Assembly: GCF_021513275.1 (NCBI RefSeq)
Contig: NZ_CP090978.1
Location: 3,224,001-3,288,000, forward strand
DNA: 64,000 nucleotides
Direction of reading: 5' to 3'
DNA from: Paenibacillus hexagrammi
Lineage (GTDB): Bacteria > Bacillota > Bacilli > Paenibacillales > NBRC-103111
In this document: piece by piece, positions 19,036 to 27,159 of the stretch
Layout of the letters: each line of letters begins with the position of its first letter
How positions within the stretch are numbered: position 1 is the stretch's first letter
The notes under the pieces: generated by a model
Told to the model about the DNA's origin: nothing
What the model saw: the letters and a program-made list of their open reading frames with translations, nothing else
Database searches by the model: none
Made by a program: the position numbers and the translations under genes

Positions 19036-19582
19036 TTATACTCTTGTGTTGGCATGCAGTTGTCCCACGTAAACGAATCCGTTCTCTACTTTTACCGAGT
19101 ACTCGTCTAATGGCTTAGGCGCTACCGCAAGGTTTTTGCCGTCTTGCGTATAGTGAGCGCCGTGGCAAGGACAGAAATACTGATTCTTGTAAGCAGGATT
19201 GTCGTTCCAGTTAACTGTACATCCAAGGTGTTTACAAGTTGGGTTCAAAGCAAACAGCTTGCCGCTGCTGTCTTTAGAAATCCAAGCTACTAGCTCTGCA
19301 TCACTCTCATACCAGCCATCAATTTGATGGATTTGGAATGTGAACGATTGCGGTTCATTCGTAACCTTGCTTTCTTCGACAACTTTAATCCAGTCTGATG
19401 CTTTCTTTGGTTGAAGCACAGGATCAACAGCAAACCTCAGCATTGGTACGAAAATACCGGCTGCCATGAATCCTCCAGCACCACCTAGGGTGTAAGAAAG
19501 AAATTGTCGACGGGACATTTCGCGCTTTGTTTCCCGGTTTCTTTCCATGCTGTTCTTCATTGTGATTGTTGTGGTCACTCAT
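19036..19582 (-). CDS. qcrA: Menaquinol:cytochrome c reductase Rieske iron-sulfur subunit, probable N-terminal frameshift
   Basis: A Rieske protein with a twin-Arg-like SRRQFLSYTLGG before its single membrane anchor and the [2Fe-2S] motifs CKHLGC and CPCHGAHY (Ala where Ser is common). A GTG at 19578 opens this frame, but an ATG at 19582 in another frame, after GGAGGG, reads MSDHNNHNEEQHGKKPGN, which looks like a genuine hydrophilic start. Removing one base in the A or G runs between 19526 and 19540 joins them to give 181 residues. The subunit oxidises menaquinol and reduces cytochrome c. Confidence 0.93.
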
Positions 19583-19610
19583 TCTCAGGTCTACCCTCCT
19601 ACATTGGCCG

Positions 19611-19630
19611 GCGTCCGCGGGTGCGGACGC
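19611..19630. other. G+C-rich perfect hairpin in the qcrA 5' leader
   Basis: GCGTCCGC and GCGGACGC form an 8-bp stem with a 4-base loop, about 30-50 bases upstream of the qcrA start. It has no T-run on the minus strand, so it is more likely an mRNA-stabilising hairpin than a terminator. Confidence 0.5.
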
Positions 19631-19687
19631 ACAGAAACCTCTATCACGTGTCGTTCGACATTACACTACATAACTAGGACATTACTA

Positions 19688-19716
19688 ATAATAGCCTACG
19701 ACCCTTAGGGCGTCAA
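19688..19716 (-). promoter_or_regulatory. Sigma-A-type promoter for qcrABC
   Basis: On the minus strand TTGACG (19711-19716) and TATTAT (19688-19693) are separated by exactly 17 bases. The predicted start is about 100 bases before qcrA. Confidence 0.65.
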
Positions 19717-19863
19717 GAATGCCCGGCTTGTTTTCAATGACGTAATTCTCGGGCTTTGGACAAATTTTAACGAAATTGTCACAACTTCTGTCCACCTCAA
19801 AAACCGTTTACTCTCCTTATCCTTTGCAATTTTATTTCCATTGATACGCGGATACGGATAAAT

Positions 19864-20295
19864 TTAGTTGGCCCCATACCATAAGTGCTGGACTTGTTTT
19901 GAAATATCAGATTTGCATGCGGCAGCATGGCTTGTCCATTCATTCATATTTACTGTAATGAATAAATCAGGCTCTTGGGGCACTTCACTAAATGCCTCGT
20001 GTTGAGCCGTTAGGACAATTACAAACCGAAAACCCGCTTCCTTCAATTGAAGAGTCAGAGCGTTTATTTGTCCGGTCGCATCTACACCTGTTACATAATG
20101 AAGCGCCGGGTAAGTCACTACTCTCCCTTTGAATGGAAGCTCTATCGTTTCAAGCGCATCTCTCAAGTCCTCCAGCGCCTTGGTTGCCTCCCACGGTTTT
20201 TCCGTTCCGTTTAGACCTGTAAGCGGCAATAAGCAAGTATCCAAATAAGGCTCCAATTCGGACCATTGCTCTTGCTCTACCTCACTGAATTTCAT
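19864..20295 (-). CDS. ypiF: DUF2487 family protein (YpiF)
   Basis: The 143-residue soluble protein starts MKFSEVEQEQWSELEPYLDTCLLP and contains LTGLNGTEKPWEATKALEDL, typical of DUF2487. The function is unknown. In B. subtilis ypiF lies immediately upstream of qcrA, and here it does too; the qcr promoter lies in between, so the two units can be transcribed separately. Confidence 0.85.
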   Translation of the reverse strand: MKFSEVEQEQWSELEPYLDTCLLPLTGLNGTEKPWEATKALEDLRDALETIELPFKGRVVTYPALHYVTGVDATGQINALTLQLKEAGFRFVIVLTAQHEAFSEVPQEPDLFITVNMNEWTSHAAACKSDISKQVQHLWYGAN

Positions 20296-20366
20296 GGAAT
20301 CCCCTCCATATATATTCTGCAGAAGAAGAGCTTGCTATGTATGCCATCCAAGCTCTATTTGCTACT

Positions 20367-21401
20367 TTAATCTGTCCTTATGAAACTGTCAATTGCTACC
20401 GTATTGTGACCTTTAAGCTCATTCAGGGCTTGATTCAGGTCTGTAGGCGGGATAACCAGATAGGGACTGTGCCATTCTCCATCCAAATGAATAAAATGAA
20501 TCGTTTCAGGCTTTACCTCTTGATAAGAGGCTGCCAGCGCCTTCAGCTCATCGACTGGCATGTCGGTTTTCACATTTTTCCCAATGATCTCAAGCAGCTT
20601 ACTCCAAGCCGTTACTCCTCTGAAGGAGGTTAGTTTATCGAGAATTTGATCAAGCACAGCCTGCTCTCGCTCATTACGAGCTACGTCCGAGGATTCTTTG
20701 GTACCCTGATTAGATTTTCGGTAACGGATGAAATCAAGCGTTTGACTACCGCTCAGCAGCTGCTCACCCTTCCTTAAATCAATATGAGTTCCATCACTCG
20801 TGTCGGTATATTTCATATCCATGTCTACATTGACCTGTAAGCCCCCCAGCTCATCGACAAGCTGCTTGAAGCCCTCAAAATTTATAATTGCCATATAGTC
20901 GATCGGAACCTGATAGATGCGGCTGTACATAAGCTTGGTCTGCTGCAAAGCGGTCTTCTTGTTTTTATTATAATTGTAAGCATAAAAATAATTCGCTTTG
21001 TGAGATTCAGCTAGACCTGACTGCTCAGGTGTCACTTCCAAATCTCTTGGAATCGAGACAATTGTTGCTTTCTTCGTAGTCTTATTCAGGCTAAAGAGCA
21101 TCATCACGTCCGTATTGAGCGAGCCTTCGCTCCCTGCTCTCTCATCAACTGCGGTCAGAAGGAACGTTAGCGGCTTATCGACCGATTCAATCTGCTGATC
21201 CTGATTATACGTCGTCATAGTCACGGTTTGATTGCGCTCGGAAGGCTCTGAAGGAACAGAGATTTGTTCTAAAGTCGTATTGACTTTCGCGTACATATAT
21301 GCCGCATAAGTTCCGCCTGAAGCGATCAGGATGCCAATTAGTAATACGGGAACTATCAACAGCTTGCTTGTTCGTTTTCTTTTCCTTACTTTCATTCTCA
21401 T
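20367..21401 (-). CDS. LCP-family (LytR-CpsA-Psr) cell wall polymer transferase
   Basis: The 344-residue protein has a short basic N-terminus (KVRKRKRTSK), one membrane segment, then an extracytoplasmic LCP domain with DERAGSEGSLNTDVMMLFSL, SIPRDLEV (conserved Arg/Asp) and a RKSNQGTKESSDVARNEREQ segment with catalytic Arg residues. LCP enzymes attach teichoic acids or other undecaprenyl-linked polymers to peptidoglycan. GAGGAG precedes the ATG at 21401; an upstream extension in frame has no support. Confidence 0.88.
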   Translation of the reverse strand: MRMKVRKRKRTSKLLIVPVLLIGILIASGGTYAAYMYAKVNTTLEQISVPSEPSERNQTVTMTTYNQDQQIESVDKPLTFLLTAVDERAGSEGSLNTDVMMLFSLNKTTKKATIVSIPRDLEVTPEQSGLAESHKANYFYAYNYNKNKKTALQQTKLMYSRIYQVPIDYMAIINFEGFKQLVDELGGLQVNVDMDMKYTDTSDGTHIDLRKGEQLLSGSQTLDFIRYRKSNQGTKESSDVARNEREQAVLDQILDKLTSFRGVTAWSKLLEIIGKNVKTDMPVDELKALAASYQEVKPETIHFIHLDGEWHSPYLVIPPTDLNQALNELKGHNTVAIDSFIRTD

Positions 21402-21511
21402 GTCTACTCCTCGCAGTAAAATCAACATAGGTATTGACGAATGAAAGCCTGATTTGGTTCTGAAATTCGATGAAAATTCCACATTTTTTTCGGAAATCGC
21501 TTTCGAATAGC

Positions 21512-21547
21512 AAAAAAAGACACATGATTTTTTCATCACATGTCTTT
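21512..21547 (-). terminator. Terminator downstream of the IDEAL-domain gene
   Basis: On the minus strand AAAGACATGTGAT and ATCATGTGTCTTT pair (two G-U pairs) and are followed by T7. Confidence 0.8.
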
Positions 21548-21592
21548 GAGGTACCGAAATTTGACGATAATGCGTCAATAACCAAACACGTT

Positions 21593-21772
21593 CTAACCCA
21601 GCGATTGTAGTGTTTTCAGCTCAGAAGTTAGGGCCAGGAACGTTTCTTGATCGCCTTTGGCTAAAGCACAGTCTATCTCCTTATAGAGATTTTCTTCTTT
21701 ATATTTGCGAATGGCGTCGTCCCAAACCATTTCAGCGAAAAGTGCCAAAAGCGCGTCATTAGATACATTCAT
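21593..21772 (-). CDS. 59-residue IDEAL-domain protein
   Basis: A small gene with product MNVSNDALLALFAEMVWDD followed by a C-terminal IDCALAKGDQETFLALTSEL segment, which fits the IDEAL domain pattern (IDxAL..GD...F..L). IDEAL domains occur at the C-terminus of YpiB and in other small Bacillales proteins, with unknown function. The ATG at 21772 lies 15 bases after GGAGG; an ATG at about 21780 has better spacing but is out of frame across an A6 run, so a one-base error could hide the true start. A terminator follows. Confidence 0.75.
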   Translation of the reverse strand: MNVSNDALLALFAEMVWDDAIRKYKEENLYKEIDCALAKGDQETFLALTSELKTLQSLG

Positions 21773-21981
21773 TTTTTCCCATAGGACCTACCTCCACTTT
21801 GTGTCCGCGGTTTGTCAGGAACATTCATGGCAAGAGCGTCTCCTGTTGATTTCTCACATTCTATGGATTCAAATGTGAATGCCCCTACTAAAGCATATTC
21901 AGTTAGCCCTGCTGCGTTTCCTGCAAACGCCCTCTTCGCACATGAATGTGTCTTTACCTACCGCATCATCACCTTACTTTT

Positions 21982-23135
21982 TTATAACGAAGCACGGATG
22001 GATCCGTTTGGATCCAGAATTAACTCAACTTTATCATGCTCGGCAACAAACGTTCCTTGAATCAAGCTGCTACCCAATTTGGTCACTTGAACAACCGTCC
22101 CCAGATTCTCATCATCTCCGACCCGAACTACTCCCAAATGCATCAGCATCTGAAGAATTCTTTGTTCAAAGACGGATTCGGAGTTATCATAATAAAAAGG
22201 TTTGATCAGGTTTGTTAAAACTTTACCCAGTGAATCCGAAGTCACCCATTGGCTGGCAAGTCGGTCGATCAATTCGCAATGACATGTACATTCGGGATCG
22301 GATTTTTATACAGACGAAGCCAAAAACGATAGACATGAGATATATTTTCCTTCCTGTTCTCCTCTACCCGTGCTCTACCTTCTTGAGTTAGTACAAGCCC
22401 TTGATGATTCTCAGCGATCAGATGGTGATAATAGCAATAGTCGTATATAAGTGAGAATCGGTTTGGGTATTCTTTGAACATTCTCCCGTAACCAAAGCGC
22501 CAGACCCCTTTTTGTACCATGTCCTCCTGAACGGACAGTCTTTCATAAATTTGCTGCTGCTGACGTTTATACATGGTACCGTCCGCTGTAAGAGGAATTT
22601 CCTGCTGCAGGGAGATATACTTGAGAAAATGAAATATATCGTCAACAATCAGCATCTGCTCGTCCCGGTAGACATTCGGTTCCCCGCTGTACGCCATATC
22701 TTGCTTAAATTGATTCATCAGCACATCACGAAATTTTTTCTTCAGATCATGTGGTACATGATACAAATATTTCGTTTGCTGGGAATATCCATTGAAAAGC
22801 CATCCACGCTGTTTGAATTTGATAATCATATCACGCGGATTCCAACCCTCATCTGCTTCTTTCGAAAAGCGGGATTGCTGAACTCTGGCCGTTAATTCTT
22901 CTAAACTGAACGCATTCCTGGAATCAAATAATAACGAATTCAGAAACCGTACATCCTCGATCCTGAGGCTTTCCACATGCTTTTCAAAAATCTCTTTTCG
23001 GAGCGCTGTGCTTAGGATCGATTGAATCAGTTCATTCTTCGAATGTCCGTTACACTCGCATTCATAAGTAGTCGCTATTCTGCTTAGATCATGGATGTCG
23101 GCATAGCTGAGCATATCTGCTAGGTTCATTTCCAT
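21982..23135 (-). CDS. Conserved-looking protein of unknown function, one apparent frameshift
   Basis: Two abutting frames (23135-22269 and 22272-21982) read as one protein: VHVIAN runs into LIDRLASQWVTSDSLGKVL if one base is added near 22270. This gives 384 residues, soluble, with helical segments and a C-terminal winged-helix-like part (ILQMLMHLGVVRVGDDENLG). The N-terminal half has ADMLSYADIHDLSRIATTY and several aromatic-rich stretches. I do not recognise the family. It may be co-transcribed with the small IDEAL gene downstream. An untranslated-looking 200 bp separates the two. Confidence 0.6.
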
Positions 23136-23222
23136 GTTATCCCCCAGTGCTAGATACCTTGTCCTTCAAGGTTTCTAGTAACCATTATGGGATTATTTTC
23201 CGAAAATATTCGGATTGACCAC

Positions 23223-23254
23223 AAAAAAACGCCGCTCATGGTTAGAGCGACGCC
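23223..23254 (-). terminator. Terminator downstream of the histidine phosphatase gene
   Basis: On the minus strand GGCGTCGCTC...GAGCGGCG forms a hairpin followed by T7. Confidence 0.8.
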
Positions 23255-23318
23255 AGTTTCCTAATAAAGTATTATTCGTCCTAAATCTAATAGAGTTACA
23301 GGTAAGGAAAGAAGTTTC

Positions 23319-23893
23319 TCATAATGCAGCTAAATGTGCTTGGCAGTTATAGAGCTCAAGCTCCCATTTGTCATTCGAACGCTTGAGTACTGTCAACGAC
23401 GTATTATTTAAAAACTCCTCTCGCTCCATCTGAAGTCCGCGAAGTACTTGTACAATAAATCCACCGTGAGAAATAATGAGAAGTCTGCCCTGTGGGTGCT
23501 GTTGAGTCAATTCACTGATTAATTGCTCCCATCTAGCCCATACTTGCTCATCGCTTTCTCCACCTAAATCCGCTGCTTCCAGTTCTCTCCCCAACGAGCA
23601 TGTCGCTCGGCCAGCGTAGTACCTTCAGCTAGCCCAAAGCTCCTCTCGCGAAGCCTTACATCTGTATGAAGAAACGGAATACCCGAGATCTCAGAGACTA
23701 TACTTGCTGTTTCACTCGCACGTTTCAAGTCGCTGCTGATCATACCTGACCAATTCTCATCAGCAAGCCTTCTACCCAGCATTCGAGCCTGCAATCTGCC
23801 TTCCTCTGTTAATTCCGTATCCAATTGACCCTGAAGCTTCCCTAATCGATTCCACTCGGTACTCCCATGTCGGATTAGTCCAATTGTCGTCAT
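23319..23893 (-). CDS. Histidine phosphatase superfamily protein (phosphoglycerate mutase-like), one apparent frameshift
   Basis: The protein begins MTTIGLIRHGSTEWN, the RHG catalytic motif, has SSDLKRASETA and RERSFGLAEG, and ends with the second catalytic segment LLIISHGGFIVQVLRGL. The frame breaks at a G4 run (plus C4 at 23589-23592); adding one G restores ARWGRELEAADLGGESDEQ and 191 residues. Such enzymes dephosphorylate small molecules such as alpha-ribazole phosphate or phosphoglycerate; the substrate cannot be told from sequence. GGGAGGATG precedes the ATG. Confidence 0.88.
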
Positions 23894-23910
23894 GATACAT
23901 CCTCCCTGCA

Positions 23911-23937
23911 AATAGAAACTGCTCCTTACGGAGCAGT
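23911..23937 (-). terminator. Hairpin terminator downstream of the anti-sigma gene (weak)
   Basis: ACTGCTCC and GGAGCAGT form an 8-bp stem with a 4-base loop, followed on the minus strand by TTTCTATTT. It lies just upstream of the phosphatase ribosome binding site. The rest of 23938-24157 shows no gene or clear signal. Confidence 0.5.
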
Positions 23938-24157
23938 CAGTTTGTTGATAAAATAGGTGTCATTACGAGCTTCAGTAGCTTTTCTCAGATCGCTGTTAAC
24001 AATTCGTTATCTCTTTGAACTAAAGGCCTTATAAGGTGATAACAAACTGTCAAAGGCGACCGCTACGCTTCACCGAAACCTACTGAGCTCTTCATACTAG
24101 CTTATCTTTAATCGATGTTGACTGGTCCACCGGGGAGCACTTTGTTCTTCACAATAC

Positions 24158-24787
24158 TTACGCTTTCGTACGTGAAAGCCAATTCATGATTAACATGGTA
24201 CTGATCAGCCCTAAGATTGACACTACTAATAAATAATGCGGGTACGAATGGATCGGTCCTACATGAAAGCTTAGCGGCTCCATGAAGCTGTTGTTTAAGC
24301 TGGCAACGGCAGTCACCATCTGACGCCCGTTCATCGACTCGGAGGAGTCGCTTTTCAAGGCTTGAGGTGCTTGCAAATCGTATAGAGAATTGTCGGCTTT
24401 GGCCATAGAGGACTCAGGCGATTCTCCATAAACAACCGCAAATAAAAAGCTAAACATGAATAAAGCTAAACAAAACGCAATGACCGCAGTGAGGTTTCTT
24501 CTGAGCTTATACGAGATCGCATACATACGATCGGGTACTGGAATCCGCCATGATTCATCCTGATAGATCCGGTTCATCACATGATTCGAAACCGTGGCTT
24601 CGTACTCGGGAAGCTCTTTATCCAACGAAGCGCTCCGTATGAGAATCGTGCTCTCTTCCCAGATTTGATATTCCTCCGCGCAATCCGGACAACCAGCAAT
24701 ATGCTGATCTACCGCTGCGCGTCTCAGGTCATCATTCGGCAAATCCCAATAGACACCAAATAACTCCTGAATGTCACTACACTTCAT
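24158..24787 (-). CDS. Anti-sigma factor with zinc-finger domain and transmembrane segment
   Basis: The 209-residue protein starts with a ZAS-type zinc-binding domain (HIAGCPDCAEEY, the HxxxCxxC motif), followed by a cytoplasmic linker, one membrane helix near residue 105 (LTAVIAFCLALFMFSFLF), an extracytoplasmic stretch with a possible second C-terminal helix (YLLVVSILGLISTMLIM). It probably holds the adjacent ECF sigma factor at the membrane. Its ATG overlaps the sigma stop as ATGA, the usual coupled arrangement. Confidence 0.85.
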   Translation of the reverse strand: MKCSDIQELFGVYWDLPNDDLRRAAVDQHIAGCPDCAEEYQIWEESTILIRSASLDKELPEYEATVSNHVMNRIYQDESWRIPVPDRMYAISYKLRRNLTAVIAFCLALFMFSFLFAVVYGESPESSMAKADNSLYDLQAPQALKSDSSESMNGRQMVTAVASLNNSFMEPLSFHVGPIHSYPHYLLVVSILGLISTMLIMNWLSRTKA

Positions 24788-25378
24788 CGTTGCTTCATCC
24801 CTTCGTACTCTTCAAATATTGATTCGCTGAAATAGGGCTCCAGCTGAAGCTTGACAGAAGCTCTAGCCCGAAACAATAACGATTTCACTGAGCTTACCGT
24901 CTGGCCAAGTATATTTGCAATTTCTTGATAATCAAGCTGATCATATTCTCGTAAGATTAAAGCCGATCTTTGCTTCTCCGGTAAACTGTTAATTGCTTCT
25001 CTAACCATAATAACCTTCTCATTACGCAGCATGGTCTGTTCCGGCAATGAATCAAAGGATGCAATAGGCGTATGCCCGCTTTGCTCCAAAGACACCTGAA
25101 TACTCTTATTCTTACGCAGCTCACTCAGTACGGTATTGCGAGCAATTGTGTACAGCCACGTAGAAAAAAGAGGCTTCTACCTCTCGAAATGAATGTAAGC
25201 TCCGATATGCTTTGTAAAATGTCTCATTACACAAATCTTCAGCGATTGCCTCCATTTGTGTGCTTTTGAGCATATGGTAGATGAATGCAAGGATTTTACG
25301 CTCATAACGACGCATTAACTCATTATAGAGCTGAACGTTGCCATCCTTGATTTCTCGTATCAACTGGGAATCGGTCAT
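24784..25378 (-). CDS. ECF-type RNA polymerase sigma factor, one apparent frameshift
   Basis: Sigma region 2 lies in the first half (LYNELMRRYERKILAFIYHML, EDLCNETFYKAYRSL) and region 4 in the second (INSLPEKQRSALILREYDQLDYQEIANILGQ with VSSVKSLLFRAR). They are joined at a T6 run (plus A6 at 25164-25169); removing one base gives ASFSTWLYTIARNTVLSELR and 197 residues, a normal ECF length. With the overlapping anti-sigma gene it forms a signal-responsive pair. The target signal is unknown. The start is set at ATG 25378 after GAGGAGG; upstream in-frame sequence looks non-coding. Confidence 0.9.
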
Positions 25379-25649
25379 TACGCGGCGATCCTCCTCGCGA
25401 TTCCTGATAAATTCCCAGCCGGCTATACAATGTTGTACTTCGGCGGGAATGAAAAGTTGCGTGAATCGCAACAATTTATAAGCATCAAATAAGGCGGTTT
25501 ATTATCATTCTTGATCGAACGCAAAATTCCTGCTTATTTCGACAATAATATGTAAAATGTTCGTGAACAGATCTTTCTATTGTATGCTTTGCATGACAGC
25601 CCGTCTTTTCATTGTATCAAGCAATTTATTAAAATATGGCTATTTAGAC

Positions 25650-25724
25650 AAAAAAAAACCGCCAAATTGGCGGCTGCACTTATGGTGCGATTATCGGATA
25701 AGGAGTGGAGAGAAACCATACTGT
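25650..25724 (-). ncRNA. Putative small RNA of about 75 nt ending in a strong terminator
   Basis: A consensus promoter fires leftward about 7 bases before 25724, and a Rho-independent terminator (CCGCCAATTTGGCGG at 25659-25673, then T9) follows about 50 bases later. The short transcript has no ribosome binding site; an ATG near its 5' end would lack one. No Rfam family is recognised from sequence. It could also be a 5' attenuated leader of the sigma operon about 270 bases downstream. Confidence 0.5.
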
Positions 25725-25730
25725 ACTTTT

Positions 25731-25759
25731 ATTATATGTATCCGTTTTCATTATGTCAA
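25731..25759 (-). promoter_or_regulatory. Perfect-consensus sigma-A promoter
   Basis: On the minus strand TTGACA (25754-25759) and TATAAT (25731-25736) are separated by exactly 17 bases. This is the best promoter seen in the window. Confidence 0.8.
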
Positions 25760-25779
25760 TACTTTTTTTGAAAACGGAT
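25740..25779. promoter_or_regulatory. Long inverted repeat overlapping the promoter, candidate operator
   Basis: ATCCGTTTTCA and TGAAAACGGAT are perfect 11-bp inverted arms separated by 18 bases. The arms flank the -35 hexamer, one lying between -35 and -10, a position where a bound protein would block RNA polymerase. It could alternatively form a DNA or RNA hairpin. Confidence 0.55.
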
Positions 25780-25800
25780 TCAACAATTATTTGATGTGAG

Positions 25801-25886
25801 ATAAACGGCTTACTCCGTCCTTTAATGACGAGTACGTTTATAAAACATATAAGCCGAATTATGGAGTGAAACTTATAAATTCTTAT
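25801..25886. repeat. Interspersed intergenic repeat, copy B (diverged)
   Basis: ATAAACGGCTTACTCCGTCC, TTTAATGACGAGTACGTTTAT, then AACTTATAAATTCTTATA share the layout of copies A and C: an outer ATAAACG/CGTTTAT pair, an inner GTCC/GAC pair and an A+T-rich right part. Confidence 0.6.
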
Positions 25887-25890
25887 ATGT

Positions 25891-25980
25891 CAAGGATAAA
25901 CGAACTTCGTCGTCCTTAAAGGACGAGCGCGTTTATCAAGGTTGATGCGAAGCAAAAGTATAAAACTTATACTTTCTTAT
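25891..25980. repeat. Interspersed intergenic repeat, copy C
   Basis: CAAGGATAAACG, CGTCCTTAAAGGACG (perfect inner hairpin), GCGCGTTTAT, then GGTTGATGCGAAGCAAAAG and TATAAAACTTATACTT. It is nearly identical to copy A at 15.6 kb over its right half and lies in tandem with copy B. Confidence 0.75.
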
Positions 25981-25984
25981 CTAC

Positions 25985-26040
25985 TAAAAAAGACCGGGTC
26001 CCCTTCTCCTATTTATCATAGAAAAGGTCACCCAGTCTTT
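25985..26040 (-). terminator. Terminator at the end of the aro/trp/his/tyr gene run
   Basis: On the minus strand AAAGACTGGGTGACC pairs with GGGACCCGGTCTTT, followed by T6. It lies directly after tyrA. Confidence 0.8.
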
Positions 26041-26047
26041 ACTTCTG

Positions 26048-27136
26048 TTAAATTCGAACTGTATAGTTGATTTTCAACAATTCTGCGGCCCTATCCGCAT
26101 CCTCTTGATTACGGAAAGATAATCTTAGCACTCCAGGAACATCTTCTCTGCTTTCAATGATCTGGATGTTGCTTAAATTAATCCTCTGATTACCAAGCAA
26201 GGTCGTAATTTGACCTATGATGCCAGGGTGGTCAGGAATATCTACATAAATATCATATAAGGACGTTATCATACCTTTTCGACGCTCGGGCAGTTGCCCC
26301 CGAAACTCTCCGGCTATGCGGAACTGATCGGCGATCCCATCTCCATCATTGTTATTCAGCAAGTCAACAAAACGATCAATTTCTACATTCCAATCTCGGA
26401 GCAACCGCAAGAGTACATCCCGATTGTTCAATAAAATGTCCCGCCAGATTGTCGGCTCACTAGAAGCAATACGTGTAATATCGCGGAATCCGCCGGCAGC
26501 TAGATTCTGATAAAGAGGGTTCGATTCGTTATATCCTCGAACTTGATTCACTAAAGCTACTGCAATGATATGCGGCAGATGGCTGATCGCGCCCACAATA
26601 TCGTCATGCTCTTTGGCCTCAACCTGAACGATTTGCGCCTTCGTAATCTTCAGCAGGTCTGTTAACCTATCTACGACTTCTTGAGGTGTCCCAAGCGCCG
26701 GTGTAAGCACATAAAATGCATTCTCAAACAAGTGAGATGAAGCGGCTTCTACCCCATGCCTCTCAGAGCCTGCCATAGGATGGCCCCCAATGAAATAAAC
26801 GCCTTCTAAGGCAAGTTTTGACGCGCATTCAGTCACTGATGCCTTCGTGCTGCCAACATCCGTAATCACACAGCCTGGTTTAAGAGGAAGCTTGGATAGC
26901 TGCAGCAAGTAGTCTTCGAGCATTCCCACTGGCACACAGAGGAATATATAATCTGCGCCCTCAACAGCTTCTTGCATGGAAGTTGTCGCCATATCCACAA
27001 CATTCCGTTTGAGCAGCTTCTCTACTGACTTGGGATTGGGCGAATGACCGACTACGGTGTAGCCCGGTTTTCCTTTGTAGCACAAGGCAATCGAACCGCC
27101 GATCAGCCCTACGCCGAATATCGCAATTTTTATCAT
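26048..27136 (-). CDS. tyrA: Prephenate dehydrogenase with C-terminal ACT domain
   Basis: The 362-residue enzyme has the NAD-binding GVGLIGGS motif at the start, GSTKASV and GGHPMAGSERHGVEAA of the TyrA catalytic domain, and an ACT domain in the last 70 residues (VDIPDHPGIIGQITTLLGN). It oxidatively decarboxylates prephenate to 4-hydroxyphenylpyruvate for tyrosine; the ACT domain suggests feedback control by tyrosine. The ATG at 27136 follows AAAGGTTG. It is the last gene of the run; B. subtilis has aroE after tyrA, absent here. Confidence 0.95.
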   Translation of the reverse strand: MIKIAIFGVGLIGGSIALCYKGKPGYTVVGHSPNPKSVEKLLKRNVVDMATTSMQEAVEGADYIFLCVPVGMLEDYLLQLSKLPLKPGCVITDVGSTKASVTECASKLALEGVYFIGGHPMAGSERHGVEAASSHLFENAFYVLTPALGTPQEVVDRLTDLLKITKAQIVQVEAKEHDDIVGAISHLPHIIAVALVNQVRGYNESNPLYQNLAAGGFRDITRIASSEPTIWRDILLNNRDVLLRLLRDWNVEIDRFVDLLNNNDGDGIADQFRIAGEFRGQLPERRKGMITSLYDIYVDIPDHPGIIGQITTLLGNQRINLSNIQIIESREDVPGVLRLSFRNQEDADRAAELLKINYTVRI

Positions 27137-27159
27137 CAAATCAACCTTTAACGTGTTTA

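Noticed and set aside
21773-21981. Short peptide frames upstream of the IDEAL gene (for example MNVPDKPRTQSGGRSYGKK)
   Set aside because: The composition looks non-coding and the spacing to a ribosome binding site is weak; only the IDEAL gene is supported here.
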